DNA from: JAJCYX01 sp965243825
GTDB taxonomy: Bacteria; Chloroflexota; Dehalococcoidia; Lucifugimonadales; Lucifugimonadaceae
NCBI GenBank assembly: GCA_965243825.1
Contig: CBDEVT010000001.1
Location: 2,294,001 to 2,358,000, forward strand
Reading direction: 5' to 3'
DNA length: 64,000 nt
Shown in pieces: positions 18,297 to 26,760 of this stretch. The translations under genes were made by a program, and so were the position numbers. Below the pieces are notes generated by a model. It made no database searches. It saw only the letters and a list, made by a program, of their open reading frames with translations, and had not been told where the DNA came from. Positions within the stretch are counted from its first letter, which is position 1. Each line of letters starts with the position of its first letter.

Positions 18297-18920
18297 CTAA
18301 GCCTTCGGATCTATCGGCTCTGCGCCTGCTGAACTCTCGTACTCCATGTACGGTCTGGCGAGCTGATCAAGAAACCAGGTGACAGACTCAGCGAGCGCAG
18401 TGGGGCAGTTCTTTGTAGGCTGGTCGGCACAGCCATCGAGTTCGATCAACTTGCTGTCGGGTATGTGGCCGTGGGCCGCGACTGCAGCTTCGTGCGGTTC
18501 GGTTGAGCTGTCTCTGCCAGTGAAGAGCAAGACGGGTACCGGCAACGGCGATGCTTCTTTCACGTTCGTGGGTGGCGCGTAGTCAGCGAGCACAAGCGCT
18601 TTGATTGCACCCGGGGCGAGTCTTGCTGTTTCGCATGCAATACCACCGGCACGACCCTGCGCCAACAGAATCACCGGATCGGCAGCCCACCAGGAGATTG
18701 TCACCGGATCCATTCTTGCCCCGAGTGAGATCCCGACAACCCGGAACCTGTCCATTAACAGTTCGGCCACGGGCCCGACAAGGTTCGCTACATCGCCATC
18801 CACTGCCACTACGATCGTCGAGACAGATCCTGGCGTGCTCCACTCGAGCGCGTCTACGCTACGAGCGGTGTGTTCGATCTTTACCGGCGCTGCTCTGCGG
18901 TTGCTATCGGTTGGGGACAT
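18297..18920 (-). CDS. Alpha/beta-hydrolase-fold protein lacking Ser and His of the triad
   Basis: Secondary-structure order and the segment PVILLAQGRAGGIACETARL followed by IKALVLADYAPP match the nucleophile elbow and following strand of alpha/beta hydrolases. The elbow GHSMGG is here AQGRAGG, so Gly89 replaces the nucleophile. The late GCGH motif is GCAD, so the His is also gone; the acid Asp is retained in LLFTGRD. At 207 residues it is short for the family and seems to lack a full lid. It may be a binding protein or a degraded enzyme. It lies upstream of the alcohol dehydrogenase on the same strand (91 nt). Confidence 0.6.
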   Translation of the reverse strand: MSPTDSNRRAAPVKIEHTARSVDALEWSTPGSVSTIVVAVDGDVANLVGPVAELLMDRFRVVGISLGARMDPVTISWWAADPVILLAQGRAGGIACETARLAPGAIKALVLADYAPPTNVKEASPLPVPVLLFTGRDSSTEPHEAAVAAHGHIPDSKLIELDGCADQPTKNCPTALAESVTWFLDQLARPYMEYESSAGAEPIDPKA

Positions 18921-18998
18921 GTGCCTCAGCGTTAGTTAATGACCATTCTTCGACAACTCAGGATGGCAGGCCAGGGATTGTTGTAGTGGCATCTTGAT

Positions 18999-19023
18999 GC
19001 GCCGAATCACGGGGATTCGGCGT
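18999..19023. repeat. Perfect 9-bp palindromic hairpin in a divergent gap
   Basis: CGCCGAATC (19000-19008) pairs perfectly with GATTCGGCG (19014-19022) around ACGGG. It lies between two divergent genes, so it is better placed for an operator or a transcribed leader structure than for a terminator. Confidence 0.5.
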
Positions 19024-19158
19024 GCGCAGCAAGTATATCCCGGTTACTATTTGCGCCGACTGGCAGCGTTATGCTGCGGACACGTTAGGACACCGACTGT
19101 CGATAAGTAGCGGAATCGCATGCGCGGGTGAGTTCAGCCGCCGACTAAGGAGTTAAGC

Positions 19159-20310
19159 ATGGTCACGTCAGAGTGGGGCGCAATATACAAAGAGCTTGGT
19201 GCCAAGCCGGTCATTAACGCGACCGGAAGCGTGACTCTCCTCGGTGGCTCAACGCCGGTGCCAGAAGTCAAAGAGGCGATGGACTCAGCGGACAGCGCCT
19301 ACATTCCGCTGATTGACCTGCAGGTGGCCGCTGGCAAGGCGGTGGCTGAGACCATTGGTGTACCCGCAGCGTATTTCACATCTGGAGCCGGCTCAGCACT
19401 CACGCTTGTCACGGCCGCAATGATGGCGGGCGACGACGACGACAAGATTCAACAGCTGCCGGACACGACCGGAATGAAGAACGAGATTCTCATCCAGAAG
19501 CGTCAGCGCTACTGGTATGACCGGTGTCTCGAGCTTGCTGGCGCGAAGCTGGTGGAGTTCGGATCTGACGAAGGCACGACTGAGCAGGACCTTATCGATG
19601 CCATCGGGCCGAACACGCTCGCCGTTCACTTCTTCGCGCACGAGCAGGACCCGGAAGACCCTCACATTCTCCCGCTTGAGAAGTTGATCGAGATCGGCCA
19701 CGACAACGGGATCTACGTGACCGTGGACGCGGCCGGGCAGATCTATCCGCTTGAAAACTTTGGCAAGTACGTCCGCATGGGTGCCGACTTCCAGTGCATC
19801 GCCGCCAAGTACATGGGAGCGCCGCACTCGACCGGCATGGCCCTGGGCACCGAGGACTTGATTCACAAGATCAGTCTGCAGTCGTTCACCGGCTACGAAA
19901 CACGACGCATTCGAGGTGTTGGCCGTCCGCAGAAGATGGACAGGCAGGAGATCATTGGCGTCGTGGCCGCGGTCAAGCGCTGGTTCAGCATTAACCACGA
20001 GGACAGGCTTGCACAGGCTGAGCGAATGTCTGGTGAACTGGCTGCGCCGCTTCGAGGCGTGCCCGGTGTGACCGTCGAGATGAACACAAACATCATCGGT
20101 CACCAGCCGTTCGGAGTTTTCGTGTCTGTCGATCCTGCAGTCACAGGCAAGACCAACCAGGATGTCGTTGACGCGCTGCGTGAATACGAACCGTCGATCT
20201 GGACGCGTGTGCCGGATGGTGCGGACCGCATCACCCTCCACATGTTCGGGCTCGACGAAGGGCAGCCAGAGATCGTTGGCAACGCGATCAAGGATGTGGT
20301 GACCGGTTAG
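19159..20310 (+). CDS. SelA-fold PLP enzyme (D-glucosaminate-6-phosphate ammonia-lyase-like)
   Basis: This is a PLP enzyme of the group that includes selenocysteine synthase SelA and DgaE. Family features are the N-terminal GAKPVINATGSVTLLGGS, the PLP-contact region FTSGAGSALTLVTAA, the Asp of YVTVDAAGQIYP, and the probable Schiff-base Lys in CIAAKYMGAPHSTG. It lacks the basic N-terminal tRNA-binding domain of true SelA, so a small-molecule lyase or aminotransferase is likelier. AAGGAG precedes the ATG by 6 nt. It ends 22 nt before the selenoprotein candidate, so the two are probably cotranscribed. Confidence 0.8.
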   Translation: MVTSEWGAIYKELGAKPVINATGSVTLLGGSTPVPEVKEAMDSADSAYIPLIDLQVAAGKAVAETIGVPAAYFTSGAGSALTLVTAAMMAGDDDDKIQQLPDTTGMKNEILIQKRQRYWYDRCLELAGAKLVEFGSDEGTTEQDLIDAIGPNTLAVHFFAHEQDPEDPHILPLEKLIEIGHDNGIYVTVDAAGQIYPLENFGKYVRMGADFQCIAAKYMGAPHSTGMALGTEDLIHKISLQSFTGYETRRIRGVGRPQKMDRQEIIGVVAAVKRWFSINHEDRLAQAERMSGELAAPLRGVPGVTVEMNTNIIGHQPFGVFVSVDPAVTGKTNQDVVDALREYEPSIWTRVPDGADRITLHMFGLDEGQPEIVGNAIKDVVTG

Positions 20311-20332
20311 CGCCAACACCGGAGACCTTCTG

Positions 20333-20989
20333 ATGTCGGATATCCAGCAGCCAGTCACATTCACGGTCTGGTACGACTACATCTGACCGTGGTGCTATAT
20401 CGGGCTGGCTCGGCTCGAAAAGCTGCGTGCTCAGTTCCCGATTCGCGTCAAGCACCGTGCCTACTTTCTGCATCCCGAGACTCCGCCGGAGGGACATGTA
20501 TGGACTCCTCGCCCGGGTGATTACCGAGAAGCGATGTGGCCGCGAATCGCCGCCATGGCGAAGTTCGAGGGGATCGTGATGAAACGAGAACCTGGATCAC
20601 TGATTCCGTACACGCGTCCTGCACAGGCGGCGACGATCTTTGCCGCAGAGACTGCTGACGAACAAACGGTAGATGCTCTTCATTTGGCCATTTATCGAGC
20701 GTACTGGGAGGACGCTGAGAATCTTGGCGACGTAGAAGTGCTGAAGCGAATTGTGCTGGAAGCCAAACTCGACTGGGACGCGTTCGCTCCCCGTCTTGAG
20801 ACGGGCCTGTATGACGGGATCATGCAGCAACAGCACGACGAGGCGATGCGCATAGGGCTTAACGGCGTACCGTCGTTTGTGATTGAAGAGAAGTACGGCA
20901 TAGTGGGTGCTCAGCCAATTGAGACCTTCATCGAGGTGGTAGAGAAGGTGCTGGCCGAACGTGAAAGTGGCACTGAATCCGCCGGATGA
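20333..20989 (+). CDS. Candidate selenoprotein: DsbA/FrnE-like thioredoxin-fold protein with UPWC motif
   Basis: Translation from ATG 20333 (GGAG 8 nt upstream) gives residues 1-17 ending VWYDYI. A TGA at 20384-20386 follows, then PWCYIGLARLEKL and an uninterrupted frame to the TGA stop at 20987-20989. FrnE/DsbA-like proteins have CPWCYIG here, so TGA stands exactly at the first active-site Cys (residue 18). The rest matches the family: HRAYFLHPETPPEG, the helical insert, the cis-Pro loop GVPSFVIEEKYGIVGAQP (Pro180), and a 218-residue length. Immediately past the TGA, TCGGGC (20400-20405) can pair with GCTCGA (20413-20418) around a TGGCTCG loop, as expected for a bacterial SECIS. An ordinary gene caller would report only the 151-residue piece from 20534. 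A sequencing error or nonsense mutation is the alternative. Confidence 0.8.
20400..20418 (+). promoter_or_regulatory. Putative bacterial SECIS hairpin
   Basis: A 6-bp stem (TCGGGC/GCTCGA, one G-U pair) with a 7-nt loop TGGCTCG begins 13 nt after the in-frame TGA. Bacterial SECIS elements lie just downstream of UGA and have a G among the first two loop bases, which holds here. Pairing was checked by eye only. Confidence 0.5.
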
Positions 20990-21327
20990 AGAAGCTCGCG
21001 ATTGTTCTGCTACTCGCGCTCTCCGTGTGCGCTACCGCGGTCTGCACCAGCAACACTGCGGAACACCCTGAGCCGCGTCCGCTGATGTTCGAGTCTGAAA
21101 CCGGGAATTTCTTCTTCACCGACACCAATGGCAACCGGGTCATCTATACCCGAACCGACAACACGCTGACGGTCGAGCCAGACATTGACGTTGACGAACT
21201 CGCTCTCGCCTTCTGTCGCGCTGAACAACAGGCTCAAAACCCGGCTCGGTTCTCTGCTGTGGGACTTGTCCTTGCAGAGGCAGTGATACCTTTCGTCGAG
21301 ACTGTCGAACGAGTTTGCGACCGCTGA
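20986..21327 (+). CDS. Small exported protein, unknown
   Basis: The 113 residues start with a clear signal peptide (MKKLAIVLLLALSVCATAVC); Cys20 could be a lipobox Cys, although Val at -1 is unusual. The mature part has two more Cys (FCRAEQ and ERVCDR) that may form a disulfide. The start overlaps the stop of the selenoprotein candidate in ATGA, which implies translational coupling. That ties it functionally to a thiol/selenol redox protein: the exported protein may be a substrate or partner, but this is inference. No family recognised. Confidence 0.7.
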   Translation: MKKLAIVLLLALSVCATAVCTSNTAEHPEPRPLMFESETGNFFFTDTNGNRVIYTRTDNTLTVEPDIDVDELALAFCRAEQQAQNPARFSAVGLVLAEAVIPFVETVERVCDR

Positions 21328-21413
21328 GTCCGACGCAAGCTCATCCTGAGAACATCCTCTACGGTCCTCAAAAAAACTGAACTACCTGCAACAAATTCTG
21401 AGAGGAAGAAAAC

Positions 21414-22283
21414 ATGCCAGTTGAGACAGTTGGAATACTCAGCCCCGGTGACATGGGCAGCGCTGTGGGTGCTGCCCTCAAATCGAACGGTCTGAACGTC
21501 ATCACTGCGCTGGATGGCCGGAGTGAACGGACGAGGGAGCTGGCTGAAGCGGGCGGAATCGAAAACGTTGGCACCGTGACAGATGTAGTTGCGCAGGCTG
21601 ACCTGATTCTCTCCATCCTGGTGCCCTCTCAGTCCGAAGCACTCGCCGGCGACACAGCAGCTGCAATATCTAAAACGGGAAACACGGTCGCGTTCGCTGA
21701 TTGCAACGCAGTTTCACCAGAAACCGGCAAGCGGATGGCAAAAGTGATCGACGGCGCGGGTGGGCAGTTCATTGATGCAGGCATCATTGGCAGTCCTCCA
21801 CGCGGCGGTACTCCACCGCGCTTTTATGCGTCGGGCCCACATGAGGCGATTCTTGGTGAACTGGACGGCCGTGGGATAACGGTGCCCTTGATGGGCGGGG
21901 AGGTTGGACGCGCCTCGGCAATCAAGATGTGCTACGCATCGGTGACAAAAGGCACGGCAGCTCTATACACGGCAGCACTGGTGGCGGCAGAGTCACTCGG
22001 GACCTACGAAGAGTTCATAACTGAGATGCAGGGCAGCCAGCCCGAGACGCTCAAGCAGATGCAAAGAGTCTCTACGCTGTCGGATCGGGCGTTCCGGTGG
22101 ATTGGTGAGATGTACGAGATCGCTGATACGTTTAGCGATGCTGATGTGACACCGAAGCTGCACCAGGGGAGCGCAGACATTTTCCAGATGATCGCCGACT
22201 CACCGATAGGGCATGAGCGCCCGGAGACGGTTGATCGCTCGCGTAGCCTCCATGACACGGTGAAGTTGTTCGCAGATAAGTGA
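21414..22283 (+). CDS. 6-phosphogluconate dehydrogenase-like NAD(P) enzyme with DUF1932 domain
   Basis: The N-terminal Rossmann domain has GILSPGDMGSAVG (GxxxxGxMG type) and the segment LSILVPSQ. The active-site region DAGIIGSPPRGGTPPRFYASG and the Lys in SAIKMCYASVTKG match beta-hydroxyacid dehydrogenases. The C-terminal part (about 190-260) corresponds to DUF1932. It probably oxidises a small hydroxyacid; the substrate is unknown. The GAGAGGAAG Shine-Dalgarno is strong. Confidence 0.85.
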   Translation: MPVETVGILSPGDMGSAVGAALKSNGLNVITALDGRSERTRELAEAGGIENVGTVTDVVAQADLILSILVPSQSEALAGDTAAAISKTGNTVAFADCNAVSPETGKRMAKVIDGAGGQFIDAGIIGSPPRGGTPPRFYASGPHEAILGELDGRGITVPLMGGEVGRASAIKMCYASVTKGTAALYTAALVAAESLGTYEEFITEMQGSQPETLKQMQRVSTLSDRAFRWIGEMYEIADTFSDADVTPKLHQGSADIFQMIADSPIGHERPETVDRSRSLHDTVKLFADK

Positions 22284-22382
22284 TGCTTCTCACTTAGACC
22301 AGAAGCCACCCTCCCTTAATCAACACGCCACAAACACTCCTCGAATGATTCACGATGGGAGAATGGATGTGAGGAGGAGTCC

Positions 22383-23111
22383 GTGACACCGACACTTCGC
22401 AAACATGGTCTCAGGGCGGTGCTGGTTTCGATAGCGATCAATGCCTTGATCGGGATCGTTGCGATAGTCAGCGGCGACTTCTCTGAACTCGATGCCAAGA
22501 TCCTGGTCACGAGTCTGTCTGTGACAGGCGGTGCTGTGCTTGCTCTCGCCAATCTAGCGACTCGAACAGAGAGATTCTTCACGTACATTCCCGAGGTCGG
22601 TGCGGTCTTCGCGTTAGTCGGCTTTGGGTTGCTTGCCTACGTTGCGTGGGACGAATTTGACGGCGAAAACGTCGCAAGGGTGTCAGGGACATCGATCCTG
22701 TTCGCTTCGGCCACAGCACACGCCGGGTTGATGTCTCTCAGCAGGTTGCTCCCGAAGTACCTGGTGGTGTTGAGAGCCTCCTGGCTGCTGGTTGCCGTCC
22801 TGGTCGTGATGATTACTGTGTTGATCTGGGCATCAGATGCCACTGACAACGATGCATACCCGAGGGTGATGGGGGTTGTGATCGTTTTGTTCGCGGCCGC
22901 GACTCTTGCAATTCCTGTGCTGCACAGGGCGAGCCGTGACGAGTTGGCTGCCGCAGAGAGTTCAAGTGGACTGTTGAAGCCAGCGATCCGACACTGCCCC
23001 AGTTGCGGAAGCGGTCGTTTAGATCTTGAGGAAGGTGAACCGGGCAGTTGCCTTCAGTGCGGTGCCCGATTCGTCGTGAATTTCCAGCCGGTTGAAGATG
23101 AGAAGGCTTAG
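22383..23111 (+). CDS. Multi-pass membrane protein with C-terminal zinc ribbon
   Basis: About six hydrophobic segments span residues 10-185. A cytoplasmic tail follows with CPSCGSGRLDLEEG and CLQCGARF, a four-Cys zinc ribbon. No transporter or enzyme motif was seen. It starts at GTG 22383 behind GAGGAGGAG. Its last 4 nt overlap the 3' end of the convergent mrp gene. Function unknown. Confidence 0.75.
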   Translation: MTPTLRKHGLRAVLVSIAINALIGIVAIVSGDFSELDAKILVTSLSVTGGAVLALANLATRTERFFTYIPEVGAVFALVGFGLLAYVAWDEFDGENVARVSGTSILFASATAHAGLMSLSRLLPKYLVVLRASWLLVAVLVVMITVLIWASDATDNDAYPRVMGVVIVLFAAATLAIPVLHRASRDELAAAESSSGLLKPAIRHCPSCGSGRLDLEEGEPGSCLQCGARFVVNFQPVEDEKA

Positions 23112-23923
23112 GCCGAGGTCTGCGCTAACTGCCTGACCTTCAACGCGATATCGGAGAACTCGTCCGCCACGGCGTCTGATTCAAGGACTGCAGGTTGCTT
23201 TGGGTCCAGGAACTCTTCGCGTAATGTCACTTTGCCAAGGAATGGCAACTGCATCTCATGCGCCAGGTCCTCACCTGCGCCTGTGCCGAAGATTCCGCCT
23301 GACATGTTCTCGACGACGCCGTAAACGTTCAGATTCATCTTCTTGATCATGTTTATCGAGCGCTTGGCGTCGAGAGCGGCAAGCTCCTGCGGCGTGCTGA
23401 CCACGACGAAACCATCCAAATTGAGAGTCTGCATCACGGTCAGTGGGGCATCGGACGTTCCGGGTGGCAGGTCCACGATCATGTAATCCAAATCGCCCCA
23501 CTCGGTCATCTGCAGGAACTGGTTGATCGCGTTGTGAATCATCGGCCCGCGCCAGATGATTGCCTCGTCTTCCTTCTCCTGGAAGAACGACATCGACATC
23601 ACCTTTACCCCGAAACGGGAAGAAGGATGAAAGCGTCCCTCTTCATCCTGCCGCGGGCTTTCCGAGATGCGCAGAACGCGAGTAACGTTCGGGCAGTCGA
23701 TGTCGCAGTCGAAGATAGCGACGCTGGCGCCTTCCTGCGCCAGCATGACAGCGAGGTTCACCGCCACCGTTGTTTTACCGACTCCACCTTTACCGCTGTA
23801 GACACCGATTCGATTCTTAATCTTGCCGAGCTGGTCGGAGATCGCTTTGCGTTCCTGGAATTGCTTGCGGACCTGTGCCAGCCGGGCCTCTTCCTGCGGT
23901 GAGAGTTTGCGTGGTGAAGTCAT
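23108..23923 (-). CDS. mrp: Mrp/ApbC family iron-sulfur carrier ATPase
   Basis: Mrp proteins bind and pass on Fe-S clusters using a deviant Walker P-loop. Seen here are GVYSGKGGVGKTTVAVNLA, the switch region DCDIDCPN, and VDLPPGTSDAP. The usual ENMS-x-CxxC cluster-bridging motif is changed: ENMSGGIFGTGAG lacks both Cys, a form also known from actinobacterial-type Mrp. The N-terminal MIP18 domain of ApbC is absent but is supplied by the gene just upstream on the same strand (55 nt). Confidence 0.9.
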   Translation of the reverse strand: MTSPRKLSPQEEARLAQVRKQFQERKAISDQLGKIKNRIGVYSGKGGVGKTTVAVNLAVMLAQEGASVAIFDCDIDCPNVTRVLRISESPRQDEEGRFHPSSRFGVKVMSMSFFQEKEDEAIIWRGPMIHNAINQFLQMTEWGDLDYMIVDLPPGTSDAPLTVMQTLNLDGFVVVSTPQELAALDAKRSINMIKKMNLNVYGVVENMSGGIFGTGAGEDLAHEMQLPFLGKVTLREEFLDPKQPAVLESDAVADEFSDIALKVRQLAQTSA

Positions 23924-23978
23924 TTTCGTGCGGCGCGTGAAGAGCGCAAAAACCTTTCGGTATAGAGATCAGGCCGGG

Positions 23979-24281
23979 TTAGTCGATACCGAGAAGACGC
24001 TTACCGTCTTCTGTGATCATCTCAGGATTCCATGGCGGGTCAAACACGACGTCAACTTCGACGTCTTCCACGTCATCGATTTCGGCCACTCTCCACTCAG
24101 CCTGCTGGGCAATGTACGGTCCCATTCCACAGCCCTGGGCGGTAAGAGTCATCTCGACATGTACGTCACCGTCTTCAACTTCAACGTTGTAGATCAGTCC
24201 GAGATCAACCACATTCACCGGGATCTCTGGGTCGTAAACATCTTTGAGGGCTTCGTAGACTTCTTCTGTGGTCAGTGCCAT
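23979..24281 (-). CDS. MIP18/DUF59 family Fe-S assembly protein
   Basis: The 100 residues match the MIP18 family: VYDPEIPVNVVDLGLIYNV, then MTLTAQGCGMGPYIA with the reactive Cys, and FDPPWNPEMITEDGKRLLGI. Relatives (SufT, PaaD-like) help mature Fe-S proteins. It sits directly upstream of mrp in the same direction, so the two probably replace a fused ApbC. Confidence 0.92.
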   Translation of the reverse strand: MALTTEEVYEALKDVYDPEIPVNVVDLGLIYNVEVEDGDVHVEMTLTAQGCGMGPYIAQQAEWRVAEIDDVEDVEVDVVFDPPWNPEMITEDGKRLLGID

Positions 24282-24401
24282 CGTTCAGGCTCCGGGTGGC
24301 TAAGCTGAATCAGCCGGGTGAGGTGCGACACGGCATCTGTCGCCGGGTATGACGCAAGTTTATCAAAAATTTTGCTAATTCTGGACTAATTTGGTCAGCA
24401 A

Positions 24402-25463
24402 TTATTGCTCTGCGTTGCCGAAACGCTCTGCCATGTTGATCGGGAGACCGCTCGCCGCCGATTCATAACCAGCCTGGATCACTGCCAGGGAACCGCGTTC
24501 ATTGACTCCAGAAGTTGTCGGCTTGGTGCCCTGGGCAATCCATTTCGCAAACGCCTCGAACTCCAGCGCGTAGTCTGAAAGATGTTGGTCAGGCAGGTTC
24601 AGTTGGAGTCGTTTGCCCATCTTCCGTGAACGAAAGCTGATGCCGTCACGGCCGGAAAACAGTGTGCCGTCGGTGCCAAAGATCGTTGTGCCGAGGCGGG
24701 CAGGGTCGAAGTCGGTCTCGCACGATTGGACAAGCTGGACAGTGAGTCCGGACTCCATGGTCAGCGTGCAGGTCATAGTCCCTTCGATGTCTTCTCGACC
24801 GAACGAAGGTGACTTTGATTCGACGCAATGGACGCTGGCTACTTCTCCGAATACCCCTCGTATTGCGGCGACGGTGTGAACGCCGTGCAGTAGCCACGTG
24901 CCGGAACCTCCGTCATTGGGCAGTGCAAGCCATGCACGCCGACCCGGATAGCCGTAATCGTCAGCGCGAAAACCTGCCGTGACCGTGGCAAAGGTCGGTT
25001 CACCTAAGTGTTTACCGCTCTTCAAAAAATCCCGCAGCGTGGACACTTCTGTCCCGTAGGCAACCTGTTCAGTCACAAACAGCTTCACGCCTGACTGCTT
25101 TGCGGCATCGATCATTCGGTCAGCGTCTTCGACCGTGACCGCCATTGGCTTCTCAACTGCGACGTGTTTGCCTGCCTCTGCTGCGGCCACGGCAGCGTCC
25201 GCGTGATGCGCATGGGGTGTAGCGATCGAGATAGCGTCGATTTCAGGATTCGCAAGAGCAGTTTCGAGTGAGTTTGCGGTCCTCTCTATGCCAAAACGCG
25301 TCGCTGTCTCCGCAAGATGGGCCTCGTCTGAGTCCACGAGCAGCGCAACCTCAATGAGCATTTTGCCACCCTGTTTGGAGTAGTAGGAGTTCAGCTCGGA
25401 TATGGCCTCAATGTGCCGAGTTCCCGCCCATCCAGTTCCAACAATTGCCAGCCTGATAGTCAA
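24402..25463 (-). CDS. Gfo/Idh/MocA family oxidoreductase
   Basis: The N-terminal Rossmann motif is IVGTGWAGTRH, followed by the family signature AGKHVAVEKPMA (EKP catalytic Lys). A C-terminal alpha/beta domain has LLHGVHTVAAIRG with the His expected near the active site. Members act on inositol, sugars or their acids with NAD(P). The 353-residue length is typical. Substrate unknown. Confidence 0.9.
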   Translation of the reverse strand: MTIRLAIVGTGWAGTRHIEAISELNSYYSKQGGKMLIEVALLVDSDEAHLAETATRFGIERTANSLETALANPEIDAISIATPHAHHADAAVAAAEAGKHVAVEKPMAVTVEDADRMIDAAKQSGVKLFVTEQVAYGTEVSTLRDFLKSGKHLGEPTFATVTAGFRADDYGYPGRRAWLALPNDGGSGTWLLHGVHTVAAIRGVFGEVASVHCVESKSPSFGREDIEGTMTCTLTMESGLTVQLVQSCETDFDPARLGTTIFGTDGTLFSGRDGISFRSRKMGKRLQLNLPDQHLSDYALEFEAFAKWIAQGTKPTTSGVNERGSLAVIQAGYESAASGLPINMAERFGNAEQ

Positions 25464-25675
25464 TGGCGTCGCCTGTTCTAGTTCAGATTAGATGACTGTG
25501 CTTGCGCGGCAGTTTGTCATAGACGGATGATCGCAATGTCAGGATTCAAACACTGCACCGCAGCGAGGATCTGTTGTTCAGCTACTCAGCAAGCCACCCA
25601 TCGACCTGACCGCCGTGAATACTTGACTCAGCTCGCAAAGTGCGCATGTGCCGACGCGGGATCCGGTGACCCTGT

Positions 25676-26755
25676 TCAATTGGGTAGCCAGTCGTATCGA
25701 CCCGTCTGAACTCCCAGTTTTTTAGCTGTTTCCGCCAGGTCTGCTAACCCGACTTCGTTGAGGGGGATACCTTCTCGGAGATACCGTTCTCGTTTCTCCG
25801 ACTCGATCTCTCCCGGTACATAGATGCTGTCTACCCCTGGAGCTTTCCGCGTCTCGCGCTGTTCGCGAATTGCGGAATCCACACGCTCTGTGAACCGGTG
25901 CATATCTTCGAACGCCGCTACGCTGATTGCGGCGACGAAGTGCCCGTCCTCTCCTGCCTTCGGGCCCCCGTAAAGATCGCCAAGTTCAGTGCCATACGCG
26001 GCTCCGGAGAGCATCGACGAGAGGATACCCATGACCATAGCCATTCCGATTCCCTTGTAACCACCGACAGGCTGAATCAGGCCGTCTATCGCTTTGACCG
26101 CATCGGTGGTCGGTGAACCGGTCGCGTCGAGCGCCCAGTCGCCGGGGATCGGTAAACCTTTCTGGGCGTAAACCCTGATCTTTCCGTGCGCGGTCGCACC
26201 GAATGCGGCGTCATAAATGATCGGCGGTTCGTCACCTGCAGGAACTCCGAGGCCGAGTGGGTTAATCCCGACGATCCGCTGCGCACCTCCGATAGGCGCC
26301 ATGGTCGGCAGGGCGTTGGTGGTAGCGATACCGATCATGCCCCTGGCGGTTGCACGGCGCACGTAGTACGACATCGCCCCGGAGTGATTGCTACCCCTGA
26401 CCGCTGCCGCGGCGATGCCTGTTTCGACCGCTCTCTCAATCACCTTGTCCATGGCGAAAGTCATTCCGACCTGGCCCATTGAGTTACCGCCGTCGATCAC
26501 CATGATGGCGACTGAGTCTTTTACGACGGACGGCTCGCCGGTCGGGTTAACGCCTTCTTCGGTCAACTTTTTCACATATTCGGGAACGCGCAGGATTCCG
26601 TGTGAGTGAACCCCTTCGAGGTCGGCCAGGACCAATGAATCCGCAAGCAGGGCGGAGTGCTCATCGCTCATTCCGGCGGCTGCGAACACCATGGTCACAA
26701 GCTCAAGCAGCTCTGGCTGCCCGACTCGAATGTCGTTCTCAGTTTCCTGGACCAC
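25676..26755 (-). CDS. Malate/L-lactate dehydrogenase family (LDH2-type) oxidoreductase
   Basis: The fold is that of the YlbC/ComC/MDH2 family, which oxidises 2-hydroxy acids with NAD(P). Landmarks are SLVLADLEGVHSHGILRVP, the catalytic His in VRGSNHSGAMSYY, NPLGLGVPAGDEPPIIYD and GGYKGIGMAMVMGILSS. It starts at GTG 26755. Its ribosome site GGAAGG lies within the right arm of a hairpin (26761-26798). A role in hydroxy-acid catabolism fits the surrounding dehydrogenases. Confidence 0.9.
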   Translation of the reverse strand: MVQETENDIRVGQPELLELVTMVFAAAGMSDEHSALLADSLVLADLEGVHSHGILRVPEYVKKLTEEGVNPTGEPSVVKDSVAIMVIDGGNSMGQVGMTFAMDKVIERAVETGIAAAAVRGSNHSGAMSYYVRRATARGMIGIATTNALPTMAPIGGAQRIVGINPLGLGVPAGDEPPIIYDAAFGATAHGKIRVYAQKGLPIPGDWALDATGSPTTDAVKAIDGLIQPVGGYKGIGMAMVMGILSSMLSGAAYGTELGDLYGGPKAGEDGHFVAAISVAAFEDMHRFTERVDSAIREQRETRKAPGVDSIYVPGEIESEKRERYLREGIPLNEVGLADLAETAKKLGVQTGRYDWLPN

Positions 26756-26760
26756 GCGAA

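Noticed and set aside
19393..20364. Minus-strand 323-residue frame opposite the PLP gene
   Set aside because: Antisense shadow with no family features.
20534..20989. A 151-residue CDS starting at ATG 20534
   Set aside because: It begins in the middle of the FrnE/DsbA fold and has no ribosome site. The upstream frame continues through a TGA with the diagnostic active-site motif, so it is a piece of the longer gene.
25464..25675. Possible small gene between the Gfo/Idh and LDH2 genes
   Set aside because: The 60-residue frame is Cys-rich by composition only and lacks a ribosome site.
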